DNA of 64,000 nucleotides from Bremerella sp. P1 (GTDB lineage Bacteria > Planctomycetota > Planctomycetia > Pirellulales > Pirellulaceae). The translations under genes and the position numbers were made by a program. The stretch spans positions 2,108,001 through 2,172,000 of the forward strand of contig NZ_CP118164.1 of the NCBI RefSeq assembly GCF_028748185.1, written 5' to 3'. Shown here one piece after another: positions 44,764-52,946 of the stretch. Within the stretch, counting starts at the first letter, position 1, and each line of letters starts with the position of its first letter. Below the pieces are notes generated by a model. It was not told the origin of the DNA and made no database searches. It saw only the letters and a list, made by a program, of their open reading frames with translations.

Positions 44764-44797
44764 TTCGGTCAACTTCCCCGAACCCAACATTAACCAG

Positions 44798-44844
44798 AAA
44801 AGCCCATTTGATCTGCTCGTCCAGCAAATGGGCTTTCTTTATTC
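44798..44844 (+). terminator. rho-independent terminator after the DUF1559 gene
   Basis: AAAGCCCATTTG (44799-44810) and CAAATGGGCTTT (44825-44836) are perfect 12-bp arms with a 14-base loop, followed by CTTTATT. Confidence 0.85.
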
Positions 44845-44884
44845 ATCCGACATCTTCCGCCCAACACACGTAACGACAACCATC

Positions 44885-45247
44885 ATGATCACACGCAACT
44901 TTCTGCTTCTGGCCGCATGCCTGATTCTCTTTACTGGATGCCCTTCCGGTCCCGCGACTCAAGGGGGCGGAACTTCCGACGGAGAAATTGGGCAAATGAC
45001 TAAGGATCAGGTCGAGACCTTCCTGACTAAGGCCGAAAAAGCTCCTTCTCGAGCTGCAGGCGATCTTGCGCTACTGCTTGAGTCGCTGGAAGGAAGCGCC
45101 GAACGTAGCGAGGCGTTTGCCAAAGTCCGCGACGAGGCGAAGAAGCTTCAAGAGCTGCTTGAGGCGAATGCCGGCAAAGACGAAGTCACCGAGCAGATGG
45201 CATCGCTTCGTTCAGCGACCGGCGAACTGCCGACGCCGAGCAATTAG
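44885..45247 (+). CDS. small hypothetical lipoprotein
   Basis: 120 residues from the ATG at 44885, which opens a lipoprotein signal (LLLAACLILFTGC); a frame extending upstream runs into the DUF1559 gene and its terminator. The mature part has a Gly-rich linker, then helical sequence rich in Glu, Ala and Lys (MTKDQVETFLTKAEKA, then EGSAERSEAFAKVRDEAK) that may form a coiled coil. No family recognised. Its stop overlaps the stop of the convergent gene by 4 bp. Confidence 0.75.
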   Translation: MITRNFLLLAACLILFTGCPSGPATQGGGTSDGEIGQMTKDQVETFLTKAEKAPSRAAGDLALLLESLEGSAERSEAFAKVRDEAKKLQELLEANAGKDEVTEQMASLRSATGELPTPSN

Positions 45248-45825
45248 CGACGCAGGTTACCCATCGGCGTGAGTGAAGTCGAACCGATCCGTGGTGGGTC
45301 GTTCTGCAAGTTAGAAACCCCACCGATCGCATTTCGCGAAGCGACACTTGCGGCCGGTTGAGCTGGCGGAGCAATCGCAATCCGCGTTACCTGTTCCTGC
45401 TCGACCATCTTTAGCGTGGTGACAGGCCGCGAGACCGTTCGCTCGGCCGGGACCAGTTCGCGGCGTGTGACCGGTGTGCGAACGGTTTCCGTACGTTGCT
45501 CCCAGTGCGTCCGCGGTACCCAGCGATAGGCAACCCGCGGCGGGGCGAACGGGTTGATGGTAAACGGTGTGTAGGCTTCCCAGCGGTACTCGGTGACCGG
45601 GGTATAGTAGGCCCGCTGCGACTCTTGAATATCGGTCGTCAGCCGCTCTTGGTAGAACTTCTCGGTGTGGGTCTGGTAGTTGGTCTCCGAGACCGGCACA
45701 TTGACTTTCTGTACGACTTCGCGATAGGTCACTCCGTTACGTTCGACGTAGCGAACATCTTCGGCTAGAAGTGGTTGAGCGGTCCCGAAAAACAGCATCC
45801 CCAGGACAAGTTCGCGGCAGCGCAT
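45244..45825 (-). CDS. secreted planctomycete protein with Tyr/Arg-rich repeats
   Basis: 193 residues from the ATG at 45825, which has AAGGGGG eight bases upstream and opens a signal peptide (ending PLLAEDV). The mature protein has short aromatic/charged blocks: VRYVERNGVTYREVVQKV, QESQRAYYTPVTEYRWEAY, NPFAPPRVAYRWVPRTHWEQ and RTPVTRRELVPAERTVSRPV. These repeat the pattern T-x-T-P-V-T-x-Y/R and suggest an extended beta structure. Similar proteins are common in Pirellulaceae and have no known function. Confidence 0.78.
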   Translation of the reverse strand: MRCRELVLGMLFFGTAQPLLAEDVRYVERNGVTYREVVQKVNVPVSETNYQTHTEKFYQERLTTDIQESQRAYYTPVTEYRWEAYTPFTINPFAPPRVAYRWVPRTHWEQRTETVRTPVTRRELVPAERTVSRPVTTLKMVEQEQVTRIAIAPPAQPAASVASRNAIGGVSNLQNDPPRIGSTSLTPMGNLRR

Positions 45826-46215
45826 CCTGCGTACCCCCTTGCGTCGAAATCGATTGAGAAACGAGTTGGCGCGTCGCATCCTTGCGAAGGCCAAGTCGAA
45901 AGAGAACTCGCCGGGAGCACGCATCTTGCCATGCTTTCCAGCTTCTCCTAAGTACCGTTTCGGCACGCGGTTTCACACGAGTTCACACAAATTCGCTCGC
46001 TAGCTATGCCGTCACTACACACCAGCAAGTGCATCCAACGGCACCGATGAAATCTAAGTCACCATGGCAACTTAGGTTTGTTAAGAAGCGGTCTGGTGCG
46101 AGAGTGCTTTCATCGACGAACGCTTGTGTGAAAAATTTTTTCGCCAGCTTGAACTACCAAGGGGAAGTGGTAGCCTGAACAGCGTATTTGATCCCCCATT
46201 CCAAAGGCACCTACG
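45826..46215. other. divergent intergenic region (390 bp)
   Basis: It separates the minus-strand secreted protein from the HIT gene. A frame continuing upstream of 45825 exists but lacks start signals. It is AT-rich near 46120-46140 (AAAAATTTTTTCG). No other feature seen. Confidence 0.5.
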
Positions 46216-46560
46216 ATGTCGGAAAAGACGATCTTCAAGCGAATCATCGACAAAGAAATCCCAGCGGACATTATCTACGAAGACGACCACTGTCTGGCGT
46301 TCATGGACATCGCTCCCAAAGCTCCGACCCATGTGTTGATCATCCCCAAAAAGGAGATTGCCACGGTTGACGACGTCGCCGACGAAGACGCCGCCCTGAT
46401 CGGCCACATGTGGCTCGTCATTCGCAACCTGGCCCGCGACTTGGGCCTGGAAGAAGGCTACCGTGTGATCGTCAATTGCAAAGAAGCTGGAGGCCAGGAA
46501 GTGCCGCATTTGCATTATCACTTGCTGGGCGGCCGTCAGATGACCTGGCCGCCAGGTTAA
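46216..46560 (+). CDS. HIT-family (HINT-type) nucleotide hydrolase
   Basis: 114 residues, the usual HINT length. The histidine triad is HLHYHLLGGR (His98, His100, His102), with FKRIIDKEIPADIIYEDD at the N-terminus and HVLIIPKKEI in the middle. It hydrolyses purine nucleoside phosphoramidates or adenylated amines in the cytoplasm as a homodimer. It is a single gene. Confidence 0.96.
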   Translation: MSEKTIFKRIIDKEIPADIIYEDDHCLAFMDIAPKAPTHVLIIPKKEIATVDDVADEDAALIGHMWLVIRNLARDLGLEEGYRVIVNCKEAGGQEVPHLHYHLLGGRQMTWPPG

Positions 46561-46616
46561 TCATCTTCCTTAATGAATGGGTTGCCAGTCACGTGTACGG
46601 AGCCTTCGTGCCAACT

Positions 46617-47054
46617 TCAGACGCTTTGCATGAGTAGTACTACGAAGCCACGAAAGCTCCAAGCAAGCGTTCTTAGCCAGTTCGTTCGGACCAAGCGTCG
46701 ATGAGCACTTTCGTCGAATGAACGAGACAATATGTCATGGCAAGGAACCTGCAAGAACATGGTCGACGCCCAGATCAACAGCAGGGCAAGCAATCCCGCC
46801 CAGACCTGCCAGAGTTCAACGGCTCCAGGCCGCATCCATAAGAGCGAGACCGCGGTGGATAATTCGATCAGCATAGGCGGTCCGACTACCCAAGTCGTTA
46901 ATGCGACGTGGCATCGCTCGTATTCGGAGAACTGCTCGCTTCCAACCGCGGCAAGTAAAGGGTAATGAACCACCTGGACAAACCAAATAAGTCCGACCAT
47001 GTACCAGGTCGAAGCGGCGTGCAGAAGAAAAAGTGCTTGGACAAGATCAAACAT
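46617..47054 (-). CDS. four-helix integral membrane protein, unknown function
   Basis: 145 residues with four hydrophobic segments (about 5-25, 50-72, 80-103, 125-143). Recognisable conserved-looking phrases are FVQVVHYPLLAAVG, WVVGPPMLIELSTAVSLLW, FLQVPCHDILSRSFDES and LVRTNWLRTLAWSFRG. Histidines in the first and third loops could bind a metal or haem. It resembles widespread small membrane proteins of unknown function. It diverges from the HDAC-family gene. Confidence 0.82.
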   Translation of the reverse strand: MFDLVQALFLLHAASTWYMVGLIWFVQVVHYPLLAAVGSEQFSEYERCHVALTTWVVGPPMLIELSTAVSLLWMRPGAVELWQVWAGLLALLLIWASTMFLQVPCHDILSRSFDESAHRRLVRTNWLRTLAWSFRGFVVLLMQSV

Positions 47055-47318
47055 GACTACTCAAAATTGAACCGATTTTCTCCAGGACACCAACACGGCA
47101 ACGATGATCCGGGAAAGAACCGCAGATTACCCCCGAACGCAACAAGTGGGAGGGCGATAACCTTCGCGAGCGATTTACACCGTTGGCATCGCCAGAAAGA
47201 TCTCTTAAGGACACTCGCTTAACAACGGTCTAAACTGTCGGGTAAGGTCAGGACTTCGTGTTTCTGATAGACAATTCGAACTGCTTCTCGCAAAGAGTAT
47301 TTCCAAGGTGCTCAGAGT

Positions 47319-48251
47319 TTGACAACACTCATGGATCCAACCCAGACTCTCAAGGTATTCCATAGTGACAGCTTCCCACTTCCGCTACCCAGTGGCCATC
47401 GATTCCCCATCGACAAATACGCCATGCTGCGAGAACGGCTGCAAAGTGGAGGGATGAAAGATCGATTAGAGTTTTGCATCCCTAGCGCGGTTACCGACGA
47501 TGAACTGTTGTTGGTCCACACCAACGAATATCTTGAAAAGCTTCAACACGGAACGCTTTCCTCGCTTGAGCAGCGACGAATTGGATTTCCCTGGTCGCCA
47601 GAAATGGTAGAACGCTCTCGCCGGTCGACCGGTGGAACGCTGGGGGCTGCCAGGGCTGCTCTTACTGAAGGTGCTGGCGCGCACCTGGCCGGTGGCACTC
47701 ATCACGCTTTTGCCGATCATGGGCAAGGCTTCTGTGTCTTCAACGATGTCGCGGTCACCGTGCGCGTCTTGCAAGCCGAGCAACGGATTCGTTCGGCCGT
47801 TGTGATCGATCTTGATGTCCACCAAGGAAACGGCACGGCGTCGATATTCTTGGCAGACCCGAGTGTATTCACTTTTTCAATGCATGGAGACAAGAACTTT
47901 CCCTTCTCGAAATGCAACGGTGACCTCGATATTGCCTTGCCCAAAGGAACGTCGGACAGCACCTACTTGGAACTCCTGTCCGAGGCACTCGCCCGTTTGC
48001 CTCTCTCGGATGTCGATATCGCCTTTTACCTCGCTGGCGCGGATTGCTACGAGCATGACCGACTTGGGACGCTCAAGCTAACCCAGGCAGGCCTGCTGCA
48101 AAGAGACGAAATGGTTTTTCAAGCTTGTCAGACGCATCATTTACCCGTCGCCCTGGCCATGGCCGGCGGCTACGCCGACAACTTGGAAGACATTGCGACT
48201 ATCCATTGCGACACAACTGAAGCGATGCTGAAGAGTTGGTCGCCAGGCTGA
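47319..48251 (+). CDS. histone deacetylase-family amidohydrolase
   Basis: 310 residues from a TTG with AAGG ten bases upstream; an ATG four codons later (47331) is the alternative. The zinc-hydrolase residues are present: His128-His129 in GGTHHAF, Asp166 and His168 in IDLDVHQGNG, Asp242 in AGADCYEHD, and catalytic Tyr285 in MAGGYAD. It should remove acyl groups from lysine side chains, polyamines or small amides in the cytoplasm. It stands alone between divergent and convergent membrane-protein genes. Confidence 0.93.
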   Translation: MTTLMDPTQTLKVFHSDSFPLPLPSGHRFPIDKYAMLRERLQSGGMKDRLEFCIPSAVTDDELLLVHTNEYLEKLQHGTLSSLEQRRIGFPWSPEMVERSRRSTGGTLGAARAALTEGAGAHLAGGTHHAFADHGQGFCVFNDVAVTVRVLQAEQRIRSAVVIDLDVHQGNGTASIFLADPSVFTFSMHGDKNFPFSKCNGDLDIALPKGTSDSTYLELLSEALARLPLSDVDIAFYLAGADCYEHDRLGTLKLTQAGLLQRDEMVFQACQTHHLPVALAMAGGYADNLEDIATIHCDTTEAMLKSWSPG

Positions 48252-48279
48252 ACGTTACCGTACAATGCGACTGCTTTAG

Positions 48280-48618
48280 CTACGGCAGGAAGTCGGGAAG
48301 GTATGGACCGACCAACCCAACAACAAAGCTTGCCTGACTCAATGCAATACTGGTGATCGCTATGCCGCTGCCTCGGAGCAGACCATTCGAGGAGTGGATA
48401 CGTAGCAGGGACTGAATCCCCAGTACAGTCGCCAGAACGCAGAACGGATACCAGCCTGCCCAACAGGCCCACATGATGGGAATCATATCCCACCTCTGCC
48501 CCGTCGCTCCTCGCATAACGTAGACGTAGATCACACAGGCCAGCCAGAGCAGATACCAAATCGCAATGATGCTAAGGCTTGCCACGGCGAGAAGGCTGGT
48601 CCTGGCATTCGCTGGCAT
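48280..48618 (-). CDS. small membrane protein, unknown function
   Basis: 112 residues with three hydrophobic segments (about 8-33, 47-70, 83-105). No motif recognised. It is chosen over an overlapping frame (48170-48559) because it has regular membrane-helix sequence and ends with the hydrophobic/Pro tail GPYLPDFLP. It converges with the HDAC-family gene. Confidence 0.65.
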   Translation of the reverse strand: MPANARTSLLAVASLSIIAIWYLLWLACVIYVYVMRGATGQRWDMIPIMWACWAGWYPFCVLATVLGIQSLLRIHSSNGLLRGSGIAITSIALSQASFVVGLVGPYLPDFLP

Positions 48619-48723
48619 ATGTCTCAGATTCCCCCAGAAGCGAAATTCTTATTGTAATTCGCCTTAGTCATGGTTCGCTGCACAACATGCATGTCAATCA
48701 GTCGCTTACCGCTGTTTAGCGGC

Positions 48724-49479
48724 CTATTCGTATTCAATTTCGATCAAGTCTTCGAGGCGTTCCTGTAGCTTGTTATATTCTTCTGCTGTGTAGCTTAACG
48801 GTTCTAGTTCAAGTGACTCAGCGACGAAAGCCAGGATCTTGCGTTGCCGCTCATCGGGAACGAAGCCGACACTATAGTGATCTCTATTGGTCGGCTTCCA
48901 ATCAGGATCCCCGTAGGCGGCCAACGCTACCTCAGGAGCATAAGCGAACTGCCCCAGCCCAAAAAAACCACGACGAAGACCAAGTCGCAGAAAGTCGCGG
49001 AAGTTCTCCGCAAGCAAGTGGTTCTCGTCGTTAGAATTTGAAGGTGCCGTCAGTATGACGGGCGAGGTTTCATCCACTCGATAATCGCGAACGATGAAAC
49101 TGTAGTGCTCTCCGTCGCCACCAGACCAGGCAAACGCAGCGGAGTTCTTGGGTGTGCAGGAGTAGTCGCCGTTGACGAAATGCTTTGGTTTTAAGAAGGT
49201 AATTCCGAGCGCCGCGATGCCGTCGTCAAACTCCTCGGGAAACCGCTCGCGAATGATTGGATCAAGCTCCCAGAGAGCGTCAATCAGCGGCAGGTTCACG
49301 TCGATCTTCGGCGCGTCAGCCTGAAACGCTTCATAGTACAGCGCATCCACATCGGCGCTGTCGGGCGTTGTTTCCGGTGACAGGGAAGTTGCCGCGGTCG
49401 GTTCGGCACGCTTCGAGCAGCCTGCGGCAAGAGCGGTCACAGCTACGGAACTAGCGAGAAACTTTCGACGCGTAATCAT
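48724..49479 (-). CDS. Tat-type lipoprotein, unknown function
   Basis: 251 residues. The N-terminus MITRRKFLASSVAVTALAAGC has both a twin-arginine pair (4-5) and a lipobox with Cys21, so it should be a Tat-exported lipoprotein. The mature part (LIDALWELDPIIRERFPEEF, GDGEHYSFIVRDYRVDE, NFRDFLRLGLRRGFFGLGQF) loosely recalls the SMI1/KNR4 (SUKH) fold; this is a weak visual match. It ends with helical, Glu-rich sequence. It lies downstream of the secreted peptidase gene, separated from it by a terminator. Confidence 0.78.
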   Translation of the reverse strand: MITRRKFLASSVAVTALAAGCSKRAEPTAATSLSPETTPDSADVDALYYEAFQADAPKIDVNLPLIDALWELDPIIRERFPEEFDDGIAALGITFLKPKHFVNGDYSCTPKNSAAFAWSGGDGEHYSFIVRDYRVDETSPVILTAPSNSNDENHLLAENFRDFLRLGLRRGFFGLGQFAYAPEVALAAYGDPDWKPTNRDHYSVGFVPDERQRKILAFVAESLELEPLSYTAEEYNKLQERLEDLIEIEYE

Positions 49480-49604
49480 TTCGCTCGTGACGAACCTGCT
49501 CGAAGGATGAACTTAGAAATCTGAACTGCGTAGGACGCCAGCAGTCTAACGCCCAGGCTCATTATAGTGACGCGTTCCATATTACCCGGCGCGTGTCAAA
49601 ACGC

Positions 49605-49636
49605 AAAACGGCCGCTTGAGTCACCCCAAGCGGCCG
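49605..49636 (-). terminator. rho-independent terminator of the secreted peptidase gene
   Basis: CGGCCGCTTG (49609-49618) and CAAGCGGCCG (49627-49636) are perfect 10-bp arms with an 8-base loop. On the minus strand the stem is followed by TTTTGCGTTTT. It lies about 30 bp after the stop of the gene at 49668-50804. Confidence 0.85.
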
Positions 49637-49667
49637 CCAGCATCACGTGTGGATTGTTGCTTCGCAG

Positions 49668-50804
49668 TTAGCGGTACAGCGAAGTCCCGCCTGGCAGGTA
49701 GAACGTCGGAGCACTCTTGCTGCTGCTGGAGATTGGCATCGCGTCGATCTGGCGGATCTCGCGGCGATCATTGGGGATCGACGATGTGCGTGGTTCCGAT
49801 TCCTGCGAAGCCACGCGGCCTCCATTGGAATAGAAACCTCCGCTGACACCATCTTCACGCGGCGTGATGTCTTCCTGATGGCCAACTGGCATGATTGGTC
49901 CGGTTAGTGGCGATGGTCGGCCCTGCTCATCACGGGCCGAAGCGATTTCGTTACCCTGAGCTTGAGGACTTTGACCACGGACCAGTCCCACACCGTTGTC
50001 AGGCTGCTGCTGATTAGCGACCAGCTGAGCGGGTGTGTAGCTGTCGATCATTCCTTCGTTCGAGCCATCGCGAACCCAATCCAACCAGGCAACCTGCAGG
50101 CTGCTCAGGCTGGGGTGCCCGTAGAACTTGTTGGTGGTCGCGGTCCAGTTGTTGGTTTGCATGCCTTCACCGACGTACTGCACGTACTTCTGCTTACCCC
50201 CTTGGGCGATCAGGAAGCGAGCCAGCGAGTAACCTTGAGCGTACAGCGGCAGGATGTCGGCCGGGTACTCTCTCATGGCAAACATCTGGTTAAATGCGAT
50301 GCCACGGTCGCTCTTCAAAAAGCGGTACAGCAGCGTCGTGTTCTTATCTTTTTCGGAAGTGTGCTCGACCGTGGTGCACGCCCCTTCATCCGCCCAGCGA
50401 GGCAGCGGACCGCCAAAGTGCGTAGCGAAGATCGTATGCAGTATCTCGTGCGGCAGAACGCTATCGAGGATGCGTTCACGCGGGCCGAAGATTTCCATGG
50501 TCCAGTTGAACGGCACACCTTGATGGAAGGCGAAGCTCGTTTGGCCGCCAGCACCACCGCCCACCTTCACGGAAATCGGACAGGGCTGCGACCAGGGAGG
50601 CAGTTCACGACCGAGCCACTCGGTGGCCAGGTCACGACGATAGACTTCAGCGAGTTCCAGAACTTGTTTGGCCAGTTGTGGGTCTTGAGCGGTTACCAGG
50701 AAGTTGGTTCCGCGAACACTGGCGGCAGAAGCGACGGCGACCAGGAAGGTCCAGACGCACATCGTCACCAAAGCGTGACGAGTCACGCGAGCATCCATGC
50801 TCAT
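49668..50804 (-). CDS. secreted HExxH zinc metallopeptidase-like protein
   Basis: 378 residues from the ATG at 50804, with GGAG eight bases upstream; a TTG at 50822 is less likely. The signal peptide ends near VASAAS. The zinc site is PHEILHTIF (His119, Glu120, His123) with a probable third ligand Glu140 in RWADEG, the gluzincin arrangement. Residues about 255-378 are low-complexity and probably disordered. It probably cleaves extracytoplasmic proteins or peptides. Planctomycetes carry many similar DUF1570-type proteins, but the exact family is not certain. Confidence 0.85.
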   Translation of the reverse strand: MSMDARVTRHALVTMCVWTFLVAVASAASVRGTNFLVTAQDPQLAKQVLELAEVYRRDLATEWLGRELPPWSQPCPISVKVGGGAGGQTSFAFHQGVPFNWTMEIFGPRERILDSVLPHEILHTIFATHFGGPLPRWADEGACTTVEHTSEKDKNTTLLYRFLKSDRGIAFNQMFAMREYPADILPLYAQGYSLARFLIAQGGKQKYVQYVGEGMQTNNWTATTNKFYGHPSLSSLQVAWLDWVRDGSNEGMIDSYTPAQLVANQQQPDNGVGLVRGQSPQAQGNEIASARDEQGRPSPLTGPIMPVGHQEDITPREDGVSGGFYSNGGRVASQESEPRTSSIPNDRREIRQIDAMPISSSSKSAPTFYLPGGTSLYR

Positions 50805-51122
50805 ATAGCAGGCTCCAAGCAAATGGGTTCCCGTCCACTCCGTCGCATCATGCGGTGGTTGGCGGCAACATATTCAGGCTTCGCTGCTGTGCATCCCGTG
50901 GGTTGTTGGGGTCATCGGAGCACAGACAGCCCAATTCGATACGAGTCCCGGCATCAATCCGTTCAGCCTCAGGAATGCGTATCGCCGACTTGTAAAGTTT
51001 TCAAAGGCTAACCAAATGGACGTAACGTTCCTAGGGCAAAATCCCGCAAAAATCACGCTAGCTGCCCATTTTAACTAAAGCCGTAGCAGTAAAGCGTTGC
51101 TACGGCGGTAGATGGCGAAACC
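50805..51122. other. intergenic region (318 bp)
   Basis: It holds the terminator of the sulfatase/small-protein operon (51080-51106) and the upstream region of the peptidase gene. No gene called. Confidence 0.5.
51080..51106 (-). terminator. terminator of the sulfatase and 45-aa protein operon
   Basis: GCCGTAGCA (51080-51088) and TGCTACGGC (51098-51106) are perfect 9-bp arms with a 9-base loop. On the minus strand the stem is followed by TTTAGTTAAAAT. It lies 16 bp after the stop of the 45-codon gene, which supports that gene being transcribed. Confidence 0.7.
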
Positions 51123-51260
51123 TTATTTCTCGTCATTCGACTTCTTTGCCGAGAGCACAACGAACGCAATCAGGCCTCCCACTCCGATCACACAGCCGCC
51201 TCCCATGACGGCCAGGATCAAGAGTTCCATTATCCCAATTCCAAACATCGGTCCCTGCAT
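51123..51260 (-). CDS. 45-residue single-span membrane protein
   Basis: ATG at 51260, stop TAA at 51123. It begins MQGPMFGIGIMELLILAV, continues through a Gly-rich hydrophobic stretch (GGGCVIGVGGLIAFVVL) and ends in charged SAKKSNDEK. The start is 6 bp after the sulfatase stop, and a terminator follows the stop, so it is the second gene of that operon. Start codon alternatives are the ATGs at 51248 and 51230. One or two tightly packed membrane helices with Gly zippers are expected. A helper for the sulfatase or a general small membrane protein is possible. Confidence 0.6.
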   Translation of the reverse strand: MQGPMFGIGIMELLILAVMGGGCVIGVGGLIAFVVLSAKKSNDEK

Positions 51261-51266
51261 GACCTA

Positions 51267-52724
51267 TTACTTCTTTCCGTCCAGCATCGGAATGCGGAAC
51301 AATTCGGAGGTGGTGTGGGACTGCTTCATGGCCGCTTCCGCCTTGGCAACGATTTCTGGATATTCCGCGGCAACATCTTTCGATTCGCCTGGGTCGCTCT
51401 TCAGATTGTACAGTTCCAGCTTGCCGGCATTGGCCACCTTCGGACGCATCATGTTTTGGCGAATTGCTTTCCAGTCACCCATACGGACTGCCTGCTGACC
51501 ACCGTAAGAGCGGAACTCCCAGTAGAGATACTCAGGCTCCTTTTGCTCTTCGCCGAGCAACTCTGGTAGAAAGCTGATGCCATCGATTCCTTCGGGGGTC
51601 TTCACGCCTGCGATATCAGCGAAGGTTGGCATCAAATCGTAGAAGGCTGCCAGATGATGCGAAACTGTGTCTGGCTTTACGTGCCCTGGCCACTTCACGA
51701 TCAGCGGCACGCGAATGCCCCCTTCGTACAGACTGCCCTTCAATCCTTTAAAGCCGTCTGCCGAAGCAAAGAAGTCCGAGTCGCTACCACCGAGTCGATC
51801 GTAGGTTGGCCCATTGTCCGAGCTGAACATGACCACGGTGTTGTCGGTCAGCCCCTTCTTTTCAATCGTATCAAGGATCGCACCGATGTCGCGGTCCATG
51901 TGCGTGATCATGGCTGCGTAGCCGGCGTGCGGCTTGGGGTGCTTTAGGTAGCCGCGATGAACGTAATCGTCTTCCTTCATGTCGGCGTACTCGTCCAAGT
52001 CTTCGTTGGGGACTTGAATCGAGAGATGTGGTACGGCGAACGGAAGATAAAGGAAGAACGGCTTGTCGGCATTGGCTTCGATGAACTCGATCGCTACGTC
52101 ACGGAATTGGCTTTGCGAATAGGTCTCGCCATGCAGTGTGCGATCGTTGCCCGGCTGCACTTCTTTCTCACGATTGCGCCACAGGTACTTGGGATAGTGA
52201 TTGTGGGCGTGGCGTTGGCAGTTGAATCCATAGAACAGGTCGAAGCCTTGCTTGTTAGGATCGCCGGTCGAGCCAAAGTGCCCCAGTCCCCACTTGCCAA
52301 TCGCGGCGGTCGCGTATCCCTTTTGCTTGAGCATTTCGGCAATAGTGACTTCCTCGTCGGGGATCGGATTCTGACCAGGGAACTCGGCACCTAGTGCTTT
52401 TGTTTCTGGCAGCATCTTGCCGGGGTCGCCATTGTCGCGGACGTAGGCATGACCGCCATGCTTGCCGGTCAACAGAACGCAACGCGAAGGAGCACACACT
52501 GCATTTCCACAATAGAAGTCCGTGAACCGCATCCCGTCCTTGGCCAGTTGGTCCAAATTCGGCGTCTTGATTTTTTCCTGTCCATAGCTGCCCAGTTCGG
52601 AGTAGCCCAGGTCGTCGGCCAGGATGAAGACGATGTTCGGCGCGCGGTCAGCGGCGCTGGCCGTGGCCGCAAAAACAACGAACAAGACCACGGTCGATAG
52701 GGAAGCAATCAAGAAACGATTCAT
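51267..52724 (-). CDS. arylsulfatase (formylglycine sulfatase, S1)
   Basis: 485 residues from the ATG at 52724, which opens a signal peptide (ending TASAADR); a frame to 52820 has no start signal. The active site is [11 protein letters not shown] with Cys77 for formylglycine. Metal-binding DD lies in [16 protein letters not shown], and [31 protein letters not shown] and [19 protein letters not shown] are arylsulfatase-A-type phrases. It hydrolyses sulfate esters, probably from algal or marine polysaccharides, outside the cytoplasm. It needs the formylglycine-generating enzyme, not in this window. It diverges from the sulfatase pair at 52947. Confidence 0.95.
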   Translation of the reverse strand: MNRFLIASLSTVVLFVVFAATASAADRAPNIVFILADDLGYSELGSYGQEKIKTPNLDQLAKDGMRFTDFYCGNAVCAPSRCVLLTGKHGGHAYVRDNGDPGKMLPETKALGAEFPGQNPIPDEEVTIAEMLKQKGYATAAIGKWGLGHFGSTGDPNKQGFDLFYGFNCQRHAHNHYPKYLWRNREKEVQPGNDRTLHGETYSQSQFRDVAIEFIEANADKPFFLYLPFAVPHLSIQVPNEDLDEYADMKEDDYVHRGYLKHPKPHAGYAAMITHMDRDIGAILDTIEKKGLTDNTVVMFSSDNGPTYDRLGGSDSDFFASADGFKGLKGSLYEGGIRVPLIVKWPGHVKPDTVSHHLAAFYDLMPTFADIAGVKTPEGIDGISFLPELLGEEQKEPEYLYWEFRSYGGQQAVRMGDWKAIRQNMMRPKVANAGKLELYNLKSDPGESKDVAAEYPEIVAKAEAAMKQSHTTSELFRIPMLDGKK

Positions 52725-52946
52725 CAGCTGGTACCAGTCAAGTGACTTGTAAATGAAGTAGATATCCGGGGAAATCTCAGTATGGACCACTACGCGCGAG
52801 TCGTCAACGAAAAGCCACAAGTTAGCCCGCTTTCAGCGTCTAACGTGACTTGATCATCCCCTCGCTAGTGTTTTTGTACTTTTTCGGCGTGAACGTTAGC
52901 GATTTGTTCATTGATACTGCCGCAGAAACGAAGTTCAATCGAAACT

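Noticed and set aside
49962-51011. 349-codon open frame on the plus strand
   Set aside because: It lies almost entirely antisense to the secreted peptidase gene (49668-50804), which has a signal peptide, an HExxH site and a terminator; the antisense product shows no domain.
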